From: JAENVT01 sp963805445
GTDB taxonomy: Bacteria; Actinomycetota; Acidimicrobiia; Acidimicrobiales; Ilumatobacteraceae
Direction of reading: 5' to 3'
Length of the DNA stretch: 64,000 bases
Assembly (NCBI GenBank): GCA_963805445.1
Contig: CAWDUI010000038.1
Span: 1 to 64,000, forward strand
Shown here: piece by piece, positions 54,352 through 63,907 of the stretch
Layout of the letters: every line of letters starts with the position of its first letter
Numbering within the stretch: position 1 is the stretch's first letter
Made by a program: the position numbers and the translations under genes
The notes under the pieces: generated by a model
Database searches by the model: none
Seen by the model: only the letters and a program-made list of their open reading frames with translations
Told to the model about the DNA's origin: nothing

Positions 54352-55332
54352 ATGACACGCTGCCGTCGTATCGCGAACTTCCCAAGGTCAATGACCTGCC
54401 GGCGAGCTGGGGGTTGTTGGGGGTCGGGGGGCCGGACTACTTCGGGTGCCTGAACCTGATGACGCCCGAGAAGTTGGTCGCCGCCGCGCAACTCGTGACT
54501 CGCGGCGCTGTCTTTGCCCTCAACTGGTCGGCCGACCTTCCCGACCCGCCCATGTTCGGCAGGACTGAAGCACACCCACGAGGTGATCGATCGCTCGACC
54601 GGGCACGACGACGTGCTGCACGGATGGAACACGCAATCGTCGTCGCAATGGGACGGGTTTCGCCACGTGAAGAACATTCCGAATGGCTTCTACGACGGCG
54701 TTCCCGACGAGGACCACGGTGTCGATCACTGGGCTCGTCGGGGCATCGCCGGCCGGGCGGTGCTGTGCGACGTCGGCCGGTGGCGCGCCGCGCAGGGACG
54801 GCCCCTGCAGTACGACCAATCAGATGTGATCGAGCCCGACGAGATCATGGCCACGCTCGAGTCGCAGGGCTCGCCACTGGAGGTCGGCGACGTGTTGCTG
54901 ATGCGCACCGGTTGGACGGAGTGGTACGAGGCCTCGACCGACGCGGCCGCCCGTGCGACGGTTGCGAGCCGCGCCGCGATGAAGGCGCCCGGATTGCCAT
55001 CGGGTGAACGCACCGCCGAGTTCTTGTGGGACCTTCACATCGCGGCGATCGGCGCCGACAACCCCGGAGTCGAAGTGTGGCCGCAGGGCACCGGCCAGAA
55101 CCCCGAGCACGTCGCCGAGCTGAAGGCCAATCATCTCGAGCTCATGCACGAGGTGTTCGCTCATTCATTGCTGTTGCCGATGCTCGGCATTCCCCTCGGT
55201 GAGCTGTTCGATCTGTCGGGTCTGGCCGCAGACTGCGCCGCGGACGGGCGTTACACATGCCTGTTCGTGTCTGCCCCACTCAACTTGCCGCACGGCGTCG
55301 CCACACCGCCCAACGCACTGGCGATCAAGTAA
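54352..55332 (+). CDS. Cyclase-family (kynurenine formamidase-like) protein 1, frameshifted
   Basis: About 325 residues. First frame: HDTLPSYRELPKVNDLPASWGLLG, PDYFGCLNLMTPEKLVAAAQLVTRGAVFALNWSADLP. After a break near 54565 the second frame has HTHEVIDRSTGHDDVLHGWNTQSSSQWDGFRHVKN, with the Q-W-D-G-x-R-H metal site of this branch, and SPLEVGDVLLMRTGWTEWY. The start is unresolved: ATG at 54352 is one frame off, and the in-frame ATG at 54282 overlaps the divergent tag gene. The family includes kynurenine formamidase, isatin hydrolase and cyclases, all metal hydrolases of amides or lactones. Substrate unknown. A distant second member lies at 62964. Confidence 0.82.
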
Positions 55333-55417
55333 TCCGCGTGCACCCGGACCCCATCGGCACCAACGCAGGCATCGACGGCGGGAGTAACGAACGCGATCTT
55401 TGTCAGACTGCAGTCGC

Positions 55418-56143
55418 ATGACCACGATTGCTGCCCATCGACGACCTCGACACGTTCGTGTCGACCAGAAACTCACTCCACCGCGTCGCCGAGCATGTCG
55501 TCGCCAAGGCGCGGTACGTCGACGATCTCGAGATCAGGTTGACTGCGTATCCCGGCGGGTTCGCCACGCCGCTCCTCGAGGGCGACAAGCGAGTGCCGCG
55601 TCGAGGGCGACGAGTTGGTGGTCGACGACGCAACCGGTTCCCGTCGCACCCGGTTGACCACGATTGCCGCGGCCGCGGCCTTCGTCGGCATCGAACCTGG
55701 ATTCCCGCGCGAGTTGTACGAACCGGCAACGACGCTCGACGCAGACGAGCAGTTGCAGCTCGACCACGGCGCCGCCGTGGCGCTGGCGGCATTTTACGGG
55801 TTCACCGCCGACGTGCTCGATCAGTTCGCCTCGGAGATCCCCGACGCCAATCCGTCGGCTCGCATCCTGTGGCCCGAGCACTTCGACCAGGCTTTCTACA
55901 CCGAGGACGAAGACGAGGCCGCGACGCGCCAACTACGGCGCGTCACCCGGCGACGACGGCCACCCCGAGCCGTACGTTTACGTCGGTCCGTGGGGGGCGA
56001 CCGCCGCCAACGAGTTCTGGAACGCGGCGGGATTCAACGGCGCCGTGCTGGCGCTGTCGGACTTGGTCGCCGCTGCAGATCCGGCGACCACGGCGTTGCA
56101 GTTCCTCCGAACCGGCCGCGCCCTGCTGACGCCCGCAGGCTGA
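55418..56143 (+). CDS. Conserved actinobacterial protein of unknown function, three frameshifts
   Basis: About 241 residues. Corrected start MTTLLPIDDLDTFVSTRNSL: the ATG at 55418 joins the frame if one A is dropped near 55427 (ACGATTG to ACGTTG). Further breaks lie near 55595 and 55930, each one extra base. Conserved-looking parts: LHRVAEHVVAKARY, RLTAYPGGFATPLL, LTTIAAAAAFVGIEPGFP, ILWPEHFDQAFY, ANYGASPGDDGHPEPYVYVGPW and NEFWNAAGFNGAVL. I recall a wide actinobacterial family of this layout with no assigned function. Cytoplasmic, no signal peptide. It stands alone between the cyclase and beta-helix genes. Confidence 0.72.
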
Positions 56144-56152
56144 TCGGCCCCG

Positions 56153-57300
56153 TCAGGAGATCGTCGAGTTGCTGACCTGCGGCGCACCGAGGCCGAGGAA
56201 GAAGATGCCGGGGAAGCCGGCGGTGCCGAAGCCACGACTGACGTTGCGTTCGAGCGTCGACGACGTGATGCGCAGCTCACCCGTGCGGTCGTTGGAGACG
56301 AAGAAGATCGCGCCACCGCCCTCGTTCGCAGTGTTGTCGTGCACGATGCTGCCGGCGAGGTCGAGTGTGAACCGGTTCCCGTCGAGGTAGATCGCTCCGC
56401 CACTGCCACCGCCGGGCGTGCCCGGGCGAGCCGGGTTGGCGCCTCCGCCGATTGCGTCGTTGCCGGTGAACACGCTGTTGTAGACCTCCCACGACACGCC
56501 GATGCTGGAGACCGCCGCGCCGTTGGAGCAGACGTTGCCGCTGAAGGTGCTGGTGGAGACGACCACGGGGAGGCCCTGGAACTGGCTGAGCACGCGCAGG
56601 GCGCCGCCACCCAGGTCAGGGCCGGTCGGGTCGCATTGGTTGTTGGTGAAGCTGCTGTCGAACACGCTGACGCGGCCGCCGCGGACGAACACCGCGCCAC
56701 CGCCTCCACCCTCGACCAGGTCGCCGGTGCTGTTGCCCTGCGTGAACGTGAGGCCCTGGATGCTGAGCTGTGGCTGGTCTTGGTTCTGGCAGTGCGATGT
56801 GGTCCAGATCTGGGCCTGGTCGCACGTGTTCATGTAGAGGATTCGGCGCTGACCGGCGCCGCTGAGGGTGACCCTGCCGCCTCCGTCGAGCACGACGATC
56901 GGGGAGGTGTTGACCACCTTCGCCGTTGTGTTCATCACGATGGTCACCCGGCCCGGCCCGCAGTTGAACGTGATGATCCCGCCGAGTGCGACGGCGTCGA
57001 CCACTGCCTGCGAGGTGCAACTGGCCGGCGTGCCGGCGCCGACCACGTGATCGGGATGCGATGTGTCGATCGGCGCCAGACCGTCGGGCAGCGGTACGCC
57101 TCCCGGGTTGCCGGGGATGGGAAGTGACAGCCGGCCGGCAACGGCAGCTGCCGTTGCCGGAGCATCGACCAGCGGCGCCACGGCGCCGGTCGCGACCCCG
57201 GCGGCGCTCGCTGACGGCTGGTCTCCGGAGAGGGGCACCGACCGATGGCAAGCGCGAGCAGTGCCACAGCGGTGGCCGAGACGAGTCGGGTGAAGGTCAC
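56153..57300 (-). CDS. Secreted right-handed beta-helix protein
   Basis: About 380 residues. A signal peptide (TFTRLVSATAVALLALAIG) is in one frame and the mature part in another; the break is near 57241, probably one base missing. The body is a repeated Asn/Gly/Ser-rich solenoid: LSIQGLTFTQGNSTGDLVEGGGGGAVFVRGGRVSVFDSSFTNNQC, VVSTSTFSGNVCSNGAAVSS, EVYNSVFTGNDAIGGG and SIVHDNTANEGGGAIFFVS, typical of parallel beta-helix repeats (polymorphic-outer-membrane-type GGAIY motifs). It ends mid-repeat (PQVSNSTIS), with no cell-wall anchor, so either a C-terminal part is missing or it is freely secreted. Function unknown; adhesion or glycan binding are common in the fold. Confidence 0.75.
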
Positions 57301-57371
57301 GGTCAGACCGACGCGCGAGATGGTCGGTGGAGCGTGGCACACGCGATGGTACGAGACTCCGGGTCTGACGA

Positions 57372-57623
57372 TCACCGCCGCCGCACCTTGTTCGGATTGG
57401 ACGATTGGTGCGCCTCGAGGTCGGCAGCGGTTTCTGTGCGAGCGCTCAGACGTCCCCCCAGCTCTGCGTCATCGCACAGATGGCCCGGGCTCGAGCCGGT
57501 GACGTCGGACGGGAGGCCGGCGAACGGGCTGTGGACGCCGGCGACTCGTCCGCCGCCGAGCCGTCGCCCGAGCTGGTCGACGGTCGCTGCTGCCGGTGCC
57601 GCCATCGACGAATGTCGTGCCAT
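57372..57623 (-). CDS. Small coupled protein downstream of the HELSH gene
   Basis: An 83-residue frame whose ATG overlaps the metallopeptidase TGA (TGATG) and is preceded by CAGGAGG six bases upstream, a strong ribosome site lying inside the end of the peptidase gene. The sequence (ARHSSMAAPAAATVDQLGRRLGGG onward) is basic and polar with a Pro/Ser-rich middle and no hydrophobic segment. No family recognised. The translation signals argue for a real gene, composition less so. Confidence 0.5.
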   Translation of the reverse strand: MARHSSMAAPAAATVDQLGRRLGGGRVAGVHSPFAGLPSDVTGSSPGHLCDDAELGGRLSARTETAADLEAHQSSNPNKVRRR

Positions 57624-58241
57624 CACGACCTCCTGTCGGTCGAGGTCTCGTTGCACCGGGCGGTGTATCCGTGCAGCGGGGAGAGCCCGGTGAGAGCGAT
57701 GTACGCTGCGCGCAGCTCAGGGCAAGAGGCGTGGTCGATCTGGGCGACGTGCACGGGGTGGTCGCTGAGGGCCCAGACCATGATCTCGGCCGCTTGTTCG
57801 GTGCCGTTGAACCTCCAGTCGGCATGCTCGTAGTCCTGCCAGTACTCGAAGTGGCGAAGCGTGCGGAAGGCGTCCTTGTGGCTGGGTGTCAGGAAGTGGG
57901 CGGCCCAGGCGTGCGAGAGCTCGTGAAGGATGACCCGTTCCTCCCAGGCCAGACTGTCGACCGTGCAGATGTCGATCTCGCTGTGCTGCCGACGGCTCGA
58001 TGTTGGCCATCGTGTCCACCGCAGCTCGTTCCGGTCGCTGATAGCGGCGGATGATGACCGGCGGCAGCTCGAGACCGGCCTGGGCGAACAGGTCGGCGGA
58101 TCGAGTGACGCGTCACGCTCGACGGTTGACATCGCCACCGTCACGATCGCCGGACGTGGATGATGCGGTGTCGCGGAGTGGGAAGGTGGTCCCGGTGATC
58201 AGGGTGGAGATCGTCGTCAGGAATCGAAGCATGTTGACCAT
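57623..58241 (-). CDS. HELSH zinc-metallopeptidase-like secreted protein, disrupted
   Basis: About 200 residues if read through. N-terminal signal-like segment (MVNMLRFLTTISTLITGTTFPL) and a tract RSADLFAQAGLELPPVIIRRYQRPERAAVDTMAN lie in one frame, but an in-frame TGA (about 58111-58113) separates them. A further one-base break near 57975 leads to EIDICTVDSLAWEERVILHELSHAWAAHFLTPSHKDAFRTL with the zinc motif HExxH, then FEYWQDYEHADWRFNGTEQAAEIMVWAL, where a downstream Glu could be the third ligand. Actinobacteria have many such secreted HExxH proteins of unknown target. The stop may be a sequence error like its neighbours, or a real defect. Upstream partner of the small coupled gene. Confidence 0.55.
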
Positions 58242-58286
58242 GCGGCGATCGTCTGAAATCGTGGTGAGCGGCCGACCGCAACCCGG

Positions 58287-58317
58287 GTGAGCGGCTCACT
58301 CACCTCCCACTCACCTC
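58287..58317 (+). promoter_or_regulatory. Palindrome and phased repeat upstream of the diguanylate cyclase
   Basis: GTGAGC-G-GCTCAC (58287-58299) is a perfect palindrome, followed by two ACTCACCTC repeats (58298 and 58309) spaced by 11 bp, about 210 bases before the cyclase gene. A regulator-binding region is plausible. A second hairpin, CGTCGCC-GCGA-GGCGACG (58423-58440) with a GNRA loop, lies nearer to the gene. Confidence 0.4.
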
Positions 58318-58526
58318 TGTTGCGGGCAACTCTCCTGTGTCGGCTAGCGAGGTTTCCTGGCGGCATGGGACCTTTGGCTCTCGCAGACGACAAATCGCGG
58401 CCGATGATGATGGTGATAGTTGCGTCGCCGCGAGGCGACGATCGGGCAGGAGCGGCGTGGCGGCGCGCTCGAACTTGGCGACTCAGTTGCAGACAGCGTC
58501 GTGAGGAGAAGCTTCAGGTGTGAGCG

Positions 58527-59795
58527 ATGTTGGCAGGCGAGACGATCGAGTTGGACGCCCTGGCGATGCTCGACGCGCTGCCGGAACGGGTGATTCGGTA
58601 CCGTCTCTCGGACCTGGTCGTGACGTATTGCAATGCCGTGTGGGCAGCCGCGTATCACCTGGAGGCGGCTCGAGTGGTCGGCCGACCGCTGGATGAGTTC
58701 CTCAACGCGGACGGGCTCGCCGGCCTCAAATCGCAACTCGCCGTGCTCGGACCCGACAACCCCGTGGTGGTCGACTGCATCGCTCGCTCCGACTTCTGCG
58801 TTCCGGGCCAGTACATCGAATGGGTCGATCGCTATCTGACGGGCCCGGACGGCGTCGAGGTGCTGGCCGTCGGACGCGATGTGACGGACCGCCATCTCGC
58901 CGAGCTGAACCTGGCCGAGACCCAAGCTCAGTTCCGCGATCTGGCCGACAAGTCGGCCGACGTCGTGTGGCGCTTCGCTGTCGAGCCGTTCCCGCATTTC
59001 ACGTACATGAGCCCGTCGGTCGAAACGATCCTCGGCTATCCGCCGTCGTACTTCCTCGAAGACTTCGCGCGAATGCTCGAAATCCTCGACGATTCGAGTC
59101 GGTCGGCCATCGCTCTGGCGATCCGTGGCGAGCGGGTCCTCGAGCGTTTCGACTTCCACTTTCGCCACGCCAACGGCACGATCGTCATCGGGGAGACGCA
59201 GACCACCGTCGTCCGCGGTGGTTTGCAAGGTGTGAGTCGTGACGTCACCGAACTACGACTGTTGCAGGCAAACATCGCCGAGCTGGCCCTGCACGATCCG
59301 CTGACCGGCTTGGCCAACCGCCGCCTCTTCAATGAGCTCCTCGAGGCGGACTTGGGACGCAAGCAACGCAGCGGCCAGCCGCTGGCGATCGCATTCCTCG
59401 ATCTCGACGGCTTGAAGGAGGTCAACGACAGCTATGGCCACGACGCCGGCGACCTCGTCTTGTGCGAGACGGCTCGACGATTGCTCTCGACAGTGCGCGG
59501 CGCCGATTTCGTCGCCCGTCTCGGCGGCGACGAGTTCGTGATCGTCTTCGAGCCGAACGACCCGAACTCGATCAACCTCATTCGACGCATCGACCGCGCC
59601 CTGTCCAACCCGATCGACATCACGCCGACCACCGCTGTGCGCTGCCCCGCCAGCATCGGCATCGCGGACACACGCGTCACTGGGTATGGCGCCGCTGCGC
59701 TCCTCGCAGCCGCTGACGAGGCGATGTACGAGATCAAGCGCGCTCATCACGCCACGCACAGCGCCGAAGACGAGAACGCTCCGAACGGTTCTTGA
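58527..59795 (+). CDS. PAS-PAS-GGDEF diguanylate cyclase
   Basis: Intact 422-residue soluble protein: a PAS-like region (residues about 15-125, RVIRYRLSDLVVTYCNAVWAAAYHLEAARVVGRPLDEFL), a second PAS with PAC (135-250, FRDLADKSADVVWRFAVEP, GYPPSYFLEDF, FHFRHANGTIVIGE), and a GGDEF domain (LALHDPLTGLANRRLFNELLE, AIAFLDLDGLKEVNDSYGHDAGDLVLCETARRL, RLGGDEFVIVFEP near residue 333). The active-site GGDEF is intact, so it should make cyclic-di-GMP from two GTP; no clear I-site RxxD immediately precedes it. No EAL domain. Single gene. ATG at 58527; GAGGAGAAG lies about 17 bases upstream. Confidence 0.93.
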   Translation: MLAGETIELDALAMLDALPERVIRYRLSDLVVTYCNAVWAAAYHLEAARVVGRPLDEFLNADGLAGLKSQLAVLGPDNPVVVDCIARSDFCVPGQYIEWVDRYLTGPDGVEVLAVGRDVTDRHLAELNLAETQAQFRDLADKSADVVWRFAVEPFPHFTYMSPSVETILGYPPSYFLEDFARMLEILDDSSRSAIALAIRGERVLERFDFHFRHANGTIVIGETQTTVVRGGLQGVSRDVTELRLLQANIAELALHDPLTGLANRRLFNELLEADLGRKQRSGQPLAIAFLDLDGLKEVNDSYGHDAGDLVLCETARRLLSTVRGADFVARLGGDEFVIVFEPNDPNSINLIRRIDRALSNPIDITPTTAVRCPASIGIADTRVTGYGAAALLAAADEAMYEIKRAHHATHSAEDENAPNGS

Positions 59796-59867
59796 GCCTC
59801 ACGATCGCGTCAGGGTTTACCGTGTCTGCATGAGTTTCGGCATGCCGACCCGAAGAGGAGTCCTGAC

Positions 59868-60617
59868 ATGGAACTTCGTCTGATCCGTAACGCCACGCTG
59901 CGCCTCCGATACGGGGGCGTCGACTTCCTGATCGATCCGATGCTCGGTGTGCCACAGGCGATCCGTCCGATGGGTGACTCGCCCGATCGGAACCCGACTG
60001 TCGCCCTGCCGTGCTCGATCGACGAGGTGCTCGGCGGCGTCGATGCCGTCATCGTCTCCCACCTGCATCCCGACCACTTCGACGAGGCCGCATTCGGGAT
60101 GGTCCCGCGCCACCTGCCGGTCCTGTGCCAGGCGGGCGACGGCGACACGCTCGCCGGCGCTGGGTTCGACGCCACCGAGATCACCGCGACCATGTCGTAC
60201 CGCGACGTCGAGATCACGCCCGTCGAGGCAACCCACGGGAGCGGTCCCGTGCTCGAACGCATGGGTTCGGTGACAGGCCTTGTGTTCCGGGCCGACGGCG
60301 AACCGGCCCTGTACTGGGCAGGTGACACCGTTCTCAACGATGCTGTCCGCGACACCATCGCCGACGCCCACGCCGATGTGATCGTGACCCACTCGGGCGG
60401 TGCAGCAGCCGGCGGCACCACGATCATCATGGACGTCGACGACACGCTCGACGTTGCACGCCTGGCGCCCTCGGCGACGGTGATCGCAGTCCACCTCGAA
60501 GCTGTCGCTCATGCACCGGTCACCCGCACGGCACTGCGCGCCGCAGCCGACGACGCGGGCATCGATCCCACGCGCCTGCGGATACCCGTCGACGGTGAAA
60601 CCATCGCTGTCGGGTAG
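59868..60617 (+). CDS. Metallo-beta-lactamase-fold hydrolase (UlaG/RomA-like)
   Basis: Intact 249-residue protein: MELRLIRNATLRLRYGGVDFLIDPML, metal motif VSHLHPDHFDE, a further histidine in EATHGSGP, WAGDT and a C-terminal His in VIAVHLEAVAHAPVTR. This is the L-ascorbate-6-phosphate-lactonase (UlaG) / N-acyl-phosphatidylethanolamine-type branch; the substrate cannot be told. GAGGAG lies 12 bases before the ATG. Convergent with the FAD oxidoreductase gene, their stops 10 bases apart. Single gene. Confidence 0.88.
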   Translation: MELRLIRNATLRLRYGGVDFLIDPMLGVPQAIRPMGDSPDRNPTVALPCSIDEVLGGVDAVIVSHLHPDHFDEAAFGMVPRHLPVLCQAGDGDTLAGAGFDATEITATMSYRDVEITPVEATHGSGPVLERMGSVTGLVFRADGEPALYWAGDTVLNDAVRDTIADAHADVIVTHSGGAAAGGTTIIMDVDDTLDVARLAPSATVIAVHLEAVAHAPVTRTALRAAADDAGIDPTRLRIPVDGETIAVG

Positions 60618-60627
60618 TCAGGGCCGG

Positions 60628-62022
60628 CTAGAGACCGGCGGCTTCGAGCAGCCGCAGCCACAGCTCCGACATGGTCGGGAAGGCGGGGACCGCGTGCCAG
60701 AGCCGATCGAGGGGGACCTCGCCGACGATCGCAATCGTGGCCGCGTGCACCAGTTCGCCGATCTCGGGCCCGACGAACGTCGCCCCGACGACGACGTTGC
60801 GGGCTCGGTCGATCACCAGTTGCGAGGTGCCGACGGTGTGCGTGCCCCGTGCGGACGCCGCGGCGACATCGCCGGTCTCGTAGCGCACGGTGCGCACGTC
60901 GAGTCCACGTTCGAGTGCCTTGGCCTCGGTCAGGCCGACGGAGCCGATCTGCGGATCGGTGAACACCACACCGGGAACGGCGACATGGTCTGCCCACGCG
61001 GTGATCGTCTTGCCGAGGATCACGTCGCCGCAGATTCGGGCTTGGTACTTGCCCTGGTGGGTCAGCAGCGCGCGACCGTTGACGTCGCCGATCGCGTACA
61101 GCCAGCCGCCGGCCACATCGGTCGCTCGCAGTGAGTCGTCGACGGTGATGTAGCGGCCGGGCTCGAGACCGACGTGGTCGAGGCCGAGGTCGGAGGTGTT
61201 CGGTCGCCTGCCCGCCGCCACCAGCAGCTCATCGCCCTCCAGCACCTTCCCATCGTCGAGCGTCAGGCGAACGGGTCCGTCGGTGCCCTCTCGCTCGGCG
61301 GCGACCGCTTTCGTGCCGACGTACACGGTGATTCCTTCGTCGCCCATCGCTGCGGCGAGTTGCTCGCCGGCGAACGGCTCGTGCATCGACAGCAATCGAG
61401 CGCCGGCCTCCACGATCGTCACCTCGGCGGCACCGAGCCGCTTCCACGCCTGGGCCATCTCGACGCCGACGACACCGCCGCCCAACACGATCAGACGCGT
61501 GGGCACTTCCTTCGCCGAGGTGACCGCACGGCTGTCCCACACCGAGATCTCGCGCAGGCCGTCGATCGGGGGAATCGCCGCACTCGAACCAGTGGCGACG
61601 ACGACGGCGTGGGTCGCACGGAGTGTGCGCACCGATCCGTCGTTGGCGGTGACGTCGACGACCCGCTCGCCGACGATGCGGCCGCGTCCCGGAACGAGCG
61701 TCGCGCCGACGCCGTCGAGCCACCGCGCTTGCCCTTCGTCGTTCCAGTTGCTGACCAACTCGTCGCGACGGGCCAGCGCCGCGGCGACGTCGATCGTGCC
61801 CGTGATCGCCTCGGCGGCGCCGGGCACGCGGCGGGCCGCGGCGATCACCTCGCCGGGGCGCAGGAGCGCCTTCGACGGCATGCACGCCCAGTACGAGCAC
61901 TCGCCACCGACGAGCTCGGCCTCCACGACCGCGACCCTCATCCCGCCTGCGGCGACCCGCCCGGCAGCGTTCTCGCCGGCCGGGCCGGCGCCGATCACAA
62001 CGACATCAAAGATCTCATCCAT
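60628..62022 (-). CDS. FAD-dependent pyridine-nucleotide disulfide oxidoreductase
   Basis: Intact 464-residue flavoprotein of the dihydrolipoamide dehydrogenase / mercuric reductase class. FAD motif VVVIGAGPAGENAAGRVA, redox disulfide GGECSYWACMPSKALL (CxxxxC), ATGSSAAIPPIDGL, NAD(P) motif LIVLGGGVVGVEMA and FAD-binding YAIGDVNGRALLTHQGKYQ. The C-terminal His-Glu dyad of lipoamide dehydrogenases (HxHPTxxE) is replaced by HAVPAFPTMSELW, keeping H and E in altered spacing. It may reduce a small disulfide, quinone or metal. ATG at 62022 was chosen over an upstream GTG because family sequence begins there. Divergent from the SDR operon. Confidence 0.9.
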   Translation of the reverse strand: MDEIFDVVVIGAGPAGENAAGRVAAGGMRVAVVEAELVGGECSYWACMPSKALLRPGEVIAAARRVPGAAEAITGTIDVAAALARRDELVSNWNDEGQARWLDGVGATLVPGRGRIVGERVVDVTANDGSVRTLRATHAVVVATGSSAAIPPIDGLREISVWDSRAVTSAKEVPTRLIVLGGGVVGVEMAQAWKRLGAAEVTIVEAGARLLSMHEPFAGEQLAAAMGDEGITVYVGTKAVAAEREGTDGPVRLTLDDGKVLEGDELLVAAGRRPNTSDLGLDHVGLEPGRYITVDDSLRATDVAGGWLYAIGDVNGRALLTHQGKYQARICGDVILGKTITAWADHVAVPGVVFTDPQIGSVGLTEAKALERGLDVRTVRYETGDVAAASARGTHTVGTSQLVIDRARNVVVGATFVGPEIGELVHAATIAIVGEVPLDRLWHAVPAFPTMSELWLRLLEAAGL

Positions 62023-62145
62023 GACCCTGCTGTCTCCCCCACGGTCGATTCGTTTCAAGCAACTTTCGCGTAACGGTCGGGCTGCAGACGACACAGCACC
62101 GCCAATCGTCAACCACTGACGCTCACATCGAGAAAGGGGAGATCC

Positions 62146-62967
62146 ATGCGAGGTCTCGTTGGAAAGAATGCAATCGTCACCGGGGGCAGCTCCGGAATCG
62201 GACAGGCCATCGCCCTCAGGCTGGCCCAGGAAGGTGTCAACGTCGCCATCAACTACGTCGGCCCGATCGACGGGGCGTGCGAAACGAAGTCGGCCATCGA
62301 GCGTGGTCTCGATTCATGTGTGGCCTCGATGCAGGTCAGCGGCACCAAGCCGATCGTCGTCGAGGCCGACGTCAGCAACGAGGAGCACGTCGTGCGGATG
62401 TTCGGCGAGGTGATGTCGGCATACGGCGCCATCGACATCTTGATCAACAACGCCGGCATCCAGATCGCCGCCGACAGCGACCAGTTGTCGGTGGACGACT
62501 TCGATCGAGTGATCGGTGTCAACCTCCGCGGTTCGTTCCTGTGCGCCCGTCAAGCGATTCGGCACATGCTGGAAGATGGTCGCCGCGGATCGATCGTCAA
62601 CGTCTCGAGCGTGCACCAGATCATCCCGAAGCCGCGGTTCCTCGGGTATTCGGTCTCGAAGGGCGGCATGCAGAACCTCACCCACACCCTCGCGTTGGAG
62701 TACGCGGCGCGTGGCATCCGCGTCAACGCGGTGGCGCCGGGCGCGACCCTGACACCGATCAACCGGGCCTGGGCCGACGACCCCGTGAAGCGCGCCCTCG
62801 TCACGCAACACATCCCCATGCGTCGCCCTGCGGAGTCCGAGGAGATGGCCGCAGCGACAGCGTTCCTGTGCAGTGAGGAAGCTGCCTACGTGACCGGCCA
62901 GACGTTGTTCGTCGACGGTGGCCTCACCTTGTACGCCGACTTCGAGAGCACCTGGTCGTCGGAATGA
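62146..62967 (+). CDS. SDR-family oxidoreductase (glucose 1-dehydrogenase-like)
   Basis: Intact 273-residue classical short-chain dehydrogenase: cofactor motif TGGSSGIGQAIALRLA, ADVSNEEHV, LINNAGIQ, catalytic Ser in SIVNVSSVHQ, YSVSK with Tyr and Lys, PGATLTPIN and C-terminal GQTLFVDGGL. Ala-Ile-Asn-Tyr after the second strand is compatible with either NAD or NADP. AAGGGGAG precedes ATG at 62146. Its TGA overlaps the ATG of the following cyclase (ATGA), and a GMC oxidoreductase follows, so it oxidises a sugar- or polyol-like alcohol in a catabolic operon. Confidence 0.92.
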   Translation: MRGLVGKNAIVTGGSSGIGQAIALRLAQEGVNVAINYVGPIDGACETKSAIERGLDSCVASMQVSGTKPIVVEADVSNEEHVVRMFGEVMSAYGAIDILINNAGIQIAADSDQLSVDDFDRVIGVNLRGSFLCARQAIRHMLEDGRRGSIVNVSSVHQIIPKPRFLGYSVSKGGMQNLTHTLALEYAARGIRVNAVAPGATLTPINRAWADDPVKRALVTQHIPMRRPAESEEMAAATAFLCSEEAAYVTGQTLFVDGGLTLYADFESTWSSE

Positions 62968-63876
62968 GCGCGATCGTGTTGACCAGCGTCGAACCCTCCC
63001 GATACGGCGCCGGCGATCAGGCCGGCGCGTTCAACGAGGCGACGGCAGCACGGTGTAGTCCACGCCGCCCAGTTGGTGCGAAGCGGACAGGTCTTCGACC
63101 TCTCCCATGTCATCGACGACGGCATCCCCGCGTTCCCGGGGCGGACGTTCAAGCAGGTGCTGACCACGACCGCACACCAGCTGAACCGGCGTCGCCCGGA
63201 TGCCGGCGATCGCGGCTGGGGGCGGAACGACGTCAACTGGATCGTCGAGCAGATCGAGGCGACCCAGCAGATGGGGACGCACGTCGATGCGCTGAACCAT
63301 CTCCAGATCGGCGACCAGGTCTACAACGGATGGAACCTCGACGAGATCGTCGAGGAGTACGGCACCAATCGGCTGGGTGTCGACACGCTGCCACAACTGG
63401 TGACGCGCGGCCTGTTGATCGACGTCGCCAAGTTCAACGGTGTGCACCGGCTCGCCGCGGGCGAGGTGATCCGGCCCGAGTGCGTGCAGGAGATCCTCGA
63501 TGGCCACGGTCTGCGTGTACGGCCCGGCGACGCTCTGCTGTTCCATACCGGTTGGGGCGCTCAATGGGCCGACGCCGATGCGTACCTGGCCGGTGAACCA
63601 GGGCCGGGGATGGCGATGGTCGAATGGCTGGCCGCCGCACGCGTCTCGTTGGTCGGCTGCGACACCTGGAGCTTCGGGCCGGTGCCGGCCGAGGATCCAT
63701 CCCGACCATTCGAGGTGCCGCAGACGCTGAACGTGCGCCACGGCATCGTCGTCGCCGAAAACCTTGCGCTCGGTCAGTTGGCTGCAGCAGCCGTGACCGA
63801 GTTCATGTTCGTCCTGTCGCACGCCAGATTCCGCGGCGCCACCGGAGCGTGGGTCGCTCCACTCGCCATCGTCTGA
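62964..63876 (+). CDS. Cyclase-family (kynurenine formamidase-like) protein 2, frameshifted
   Basis: About 304 residues. ATG at 62964 (ATGA overlap with the SDR) gives SRYGAGDQAGAFNEATAAR; dropping one T near 63054 leads into VVHAAQLVRSGQVFDLSHVIDDGIPAFPGRTF, then the metal motif QMGTHVDALNHL, RPGDALLFHTGWG and VGCDTWSFGPVPAEDPSRPFEVPQTLNVRHGI. Members hydrolyse amides, lactones or isatin with a metal. In a SDR-cyclase-GMC order it is a plausible lactonase or amidase of a sugar-like or aromatic pathway. Different subtype (GTHVD) from the cyclase at 54352 (QWDG). Confidence 0.88.
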
Positions 63877-63907
63877 AGCAGACGATCCCAACCACACGGA
63901 GACTGCA

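Noticed and set aside
58105..58115. Selenocysteine at the in-frame TGA of the HELSH gene
   Set aside because: The family uses zinc-binding His and Glu, no Sec-requiring position is expected there, no downstream insertion element is evident, and nearby frame errors make a sequence fault more likely.
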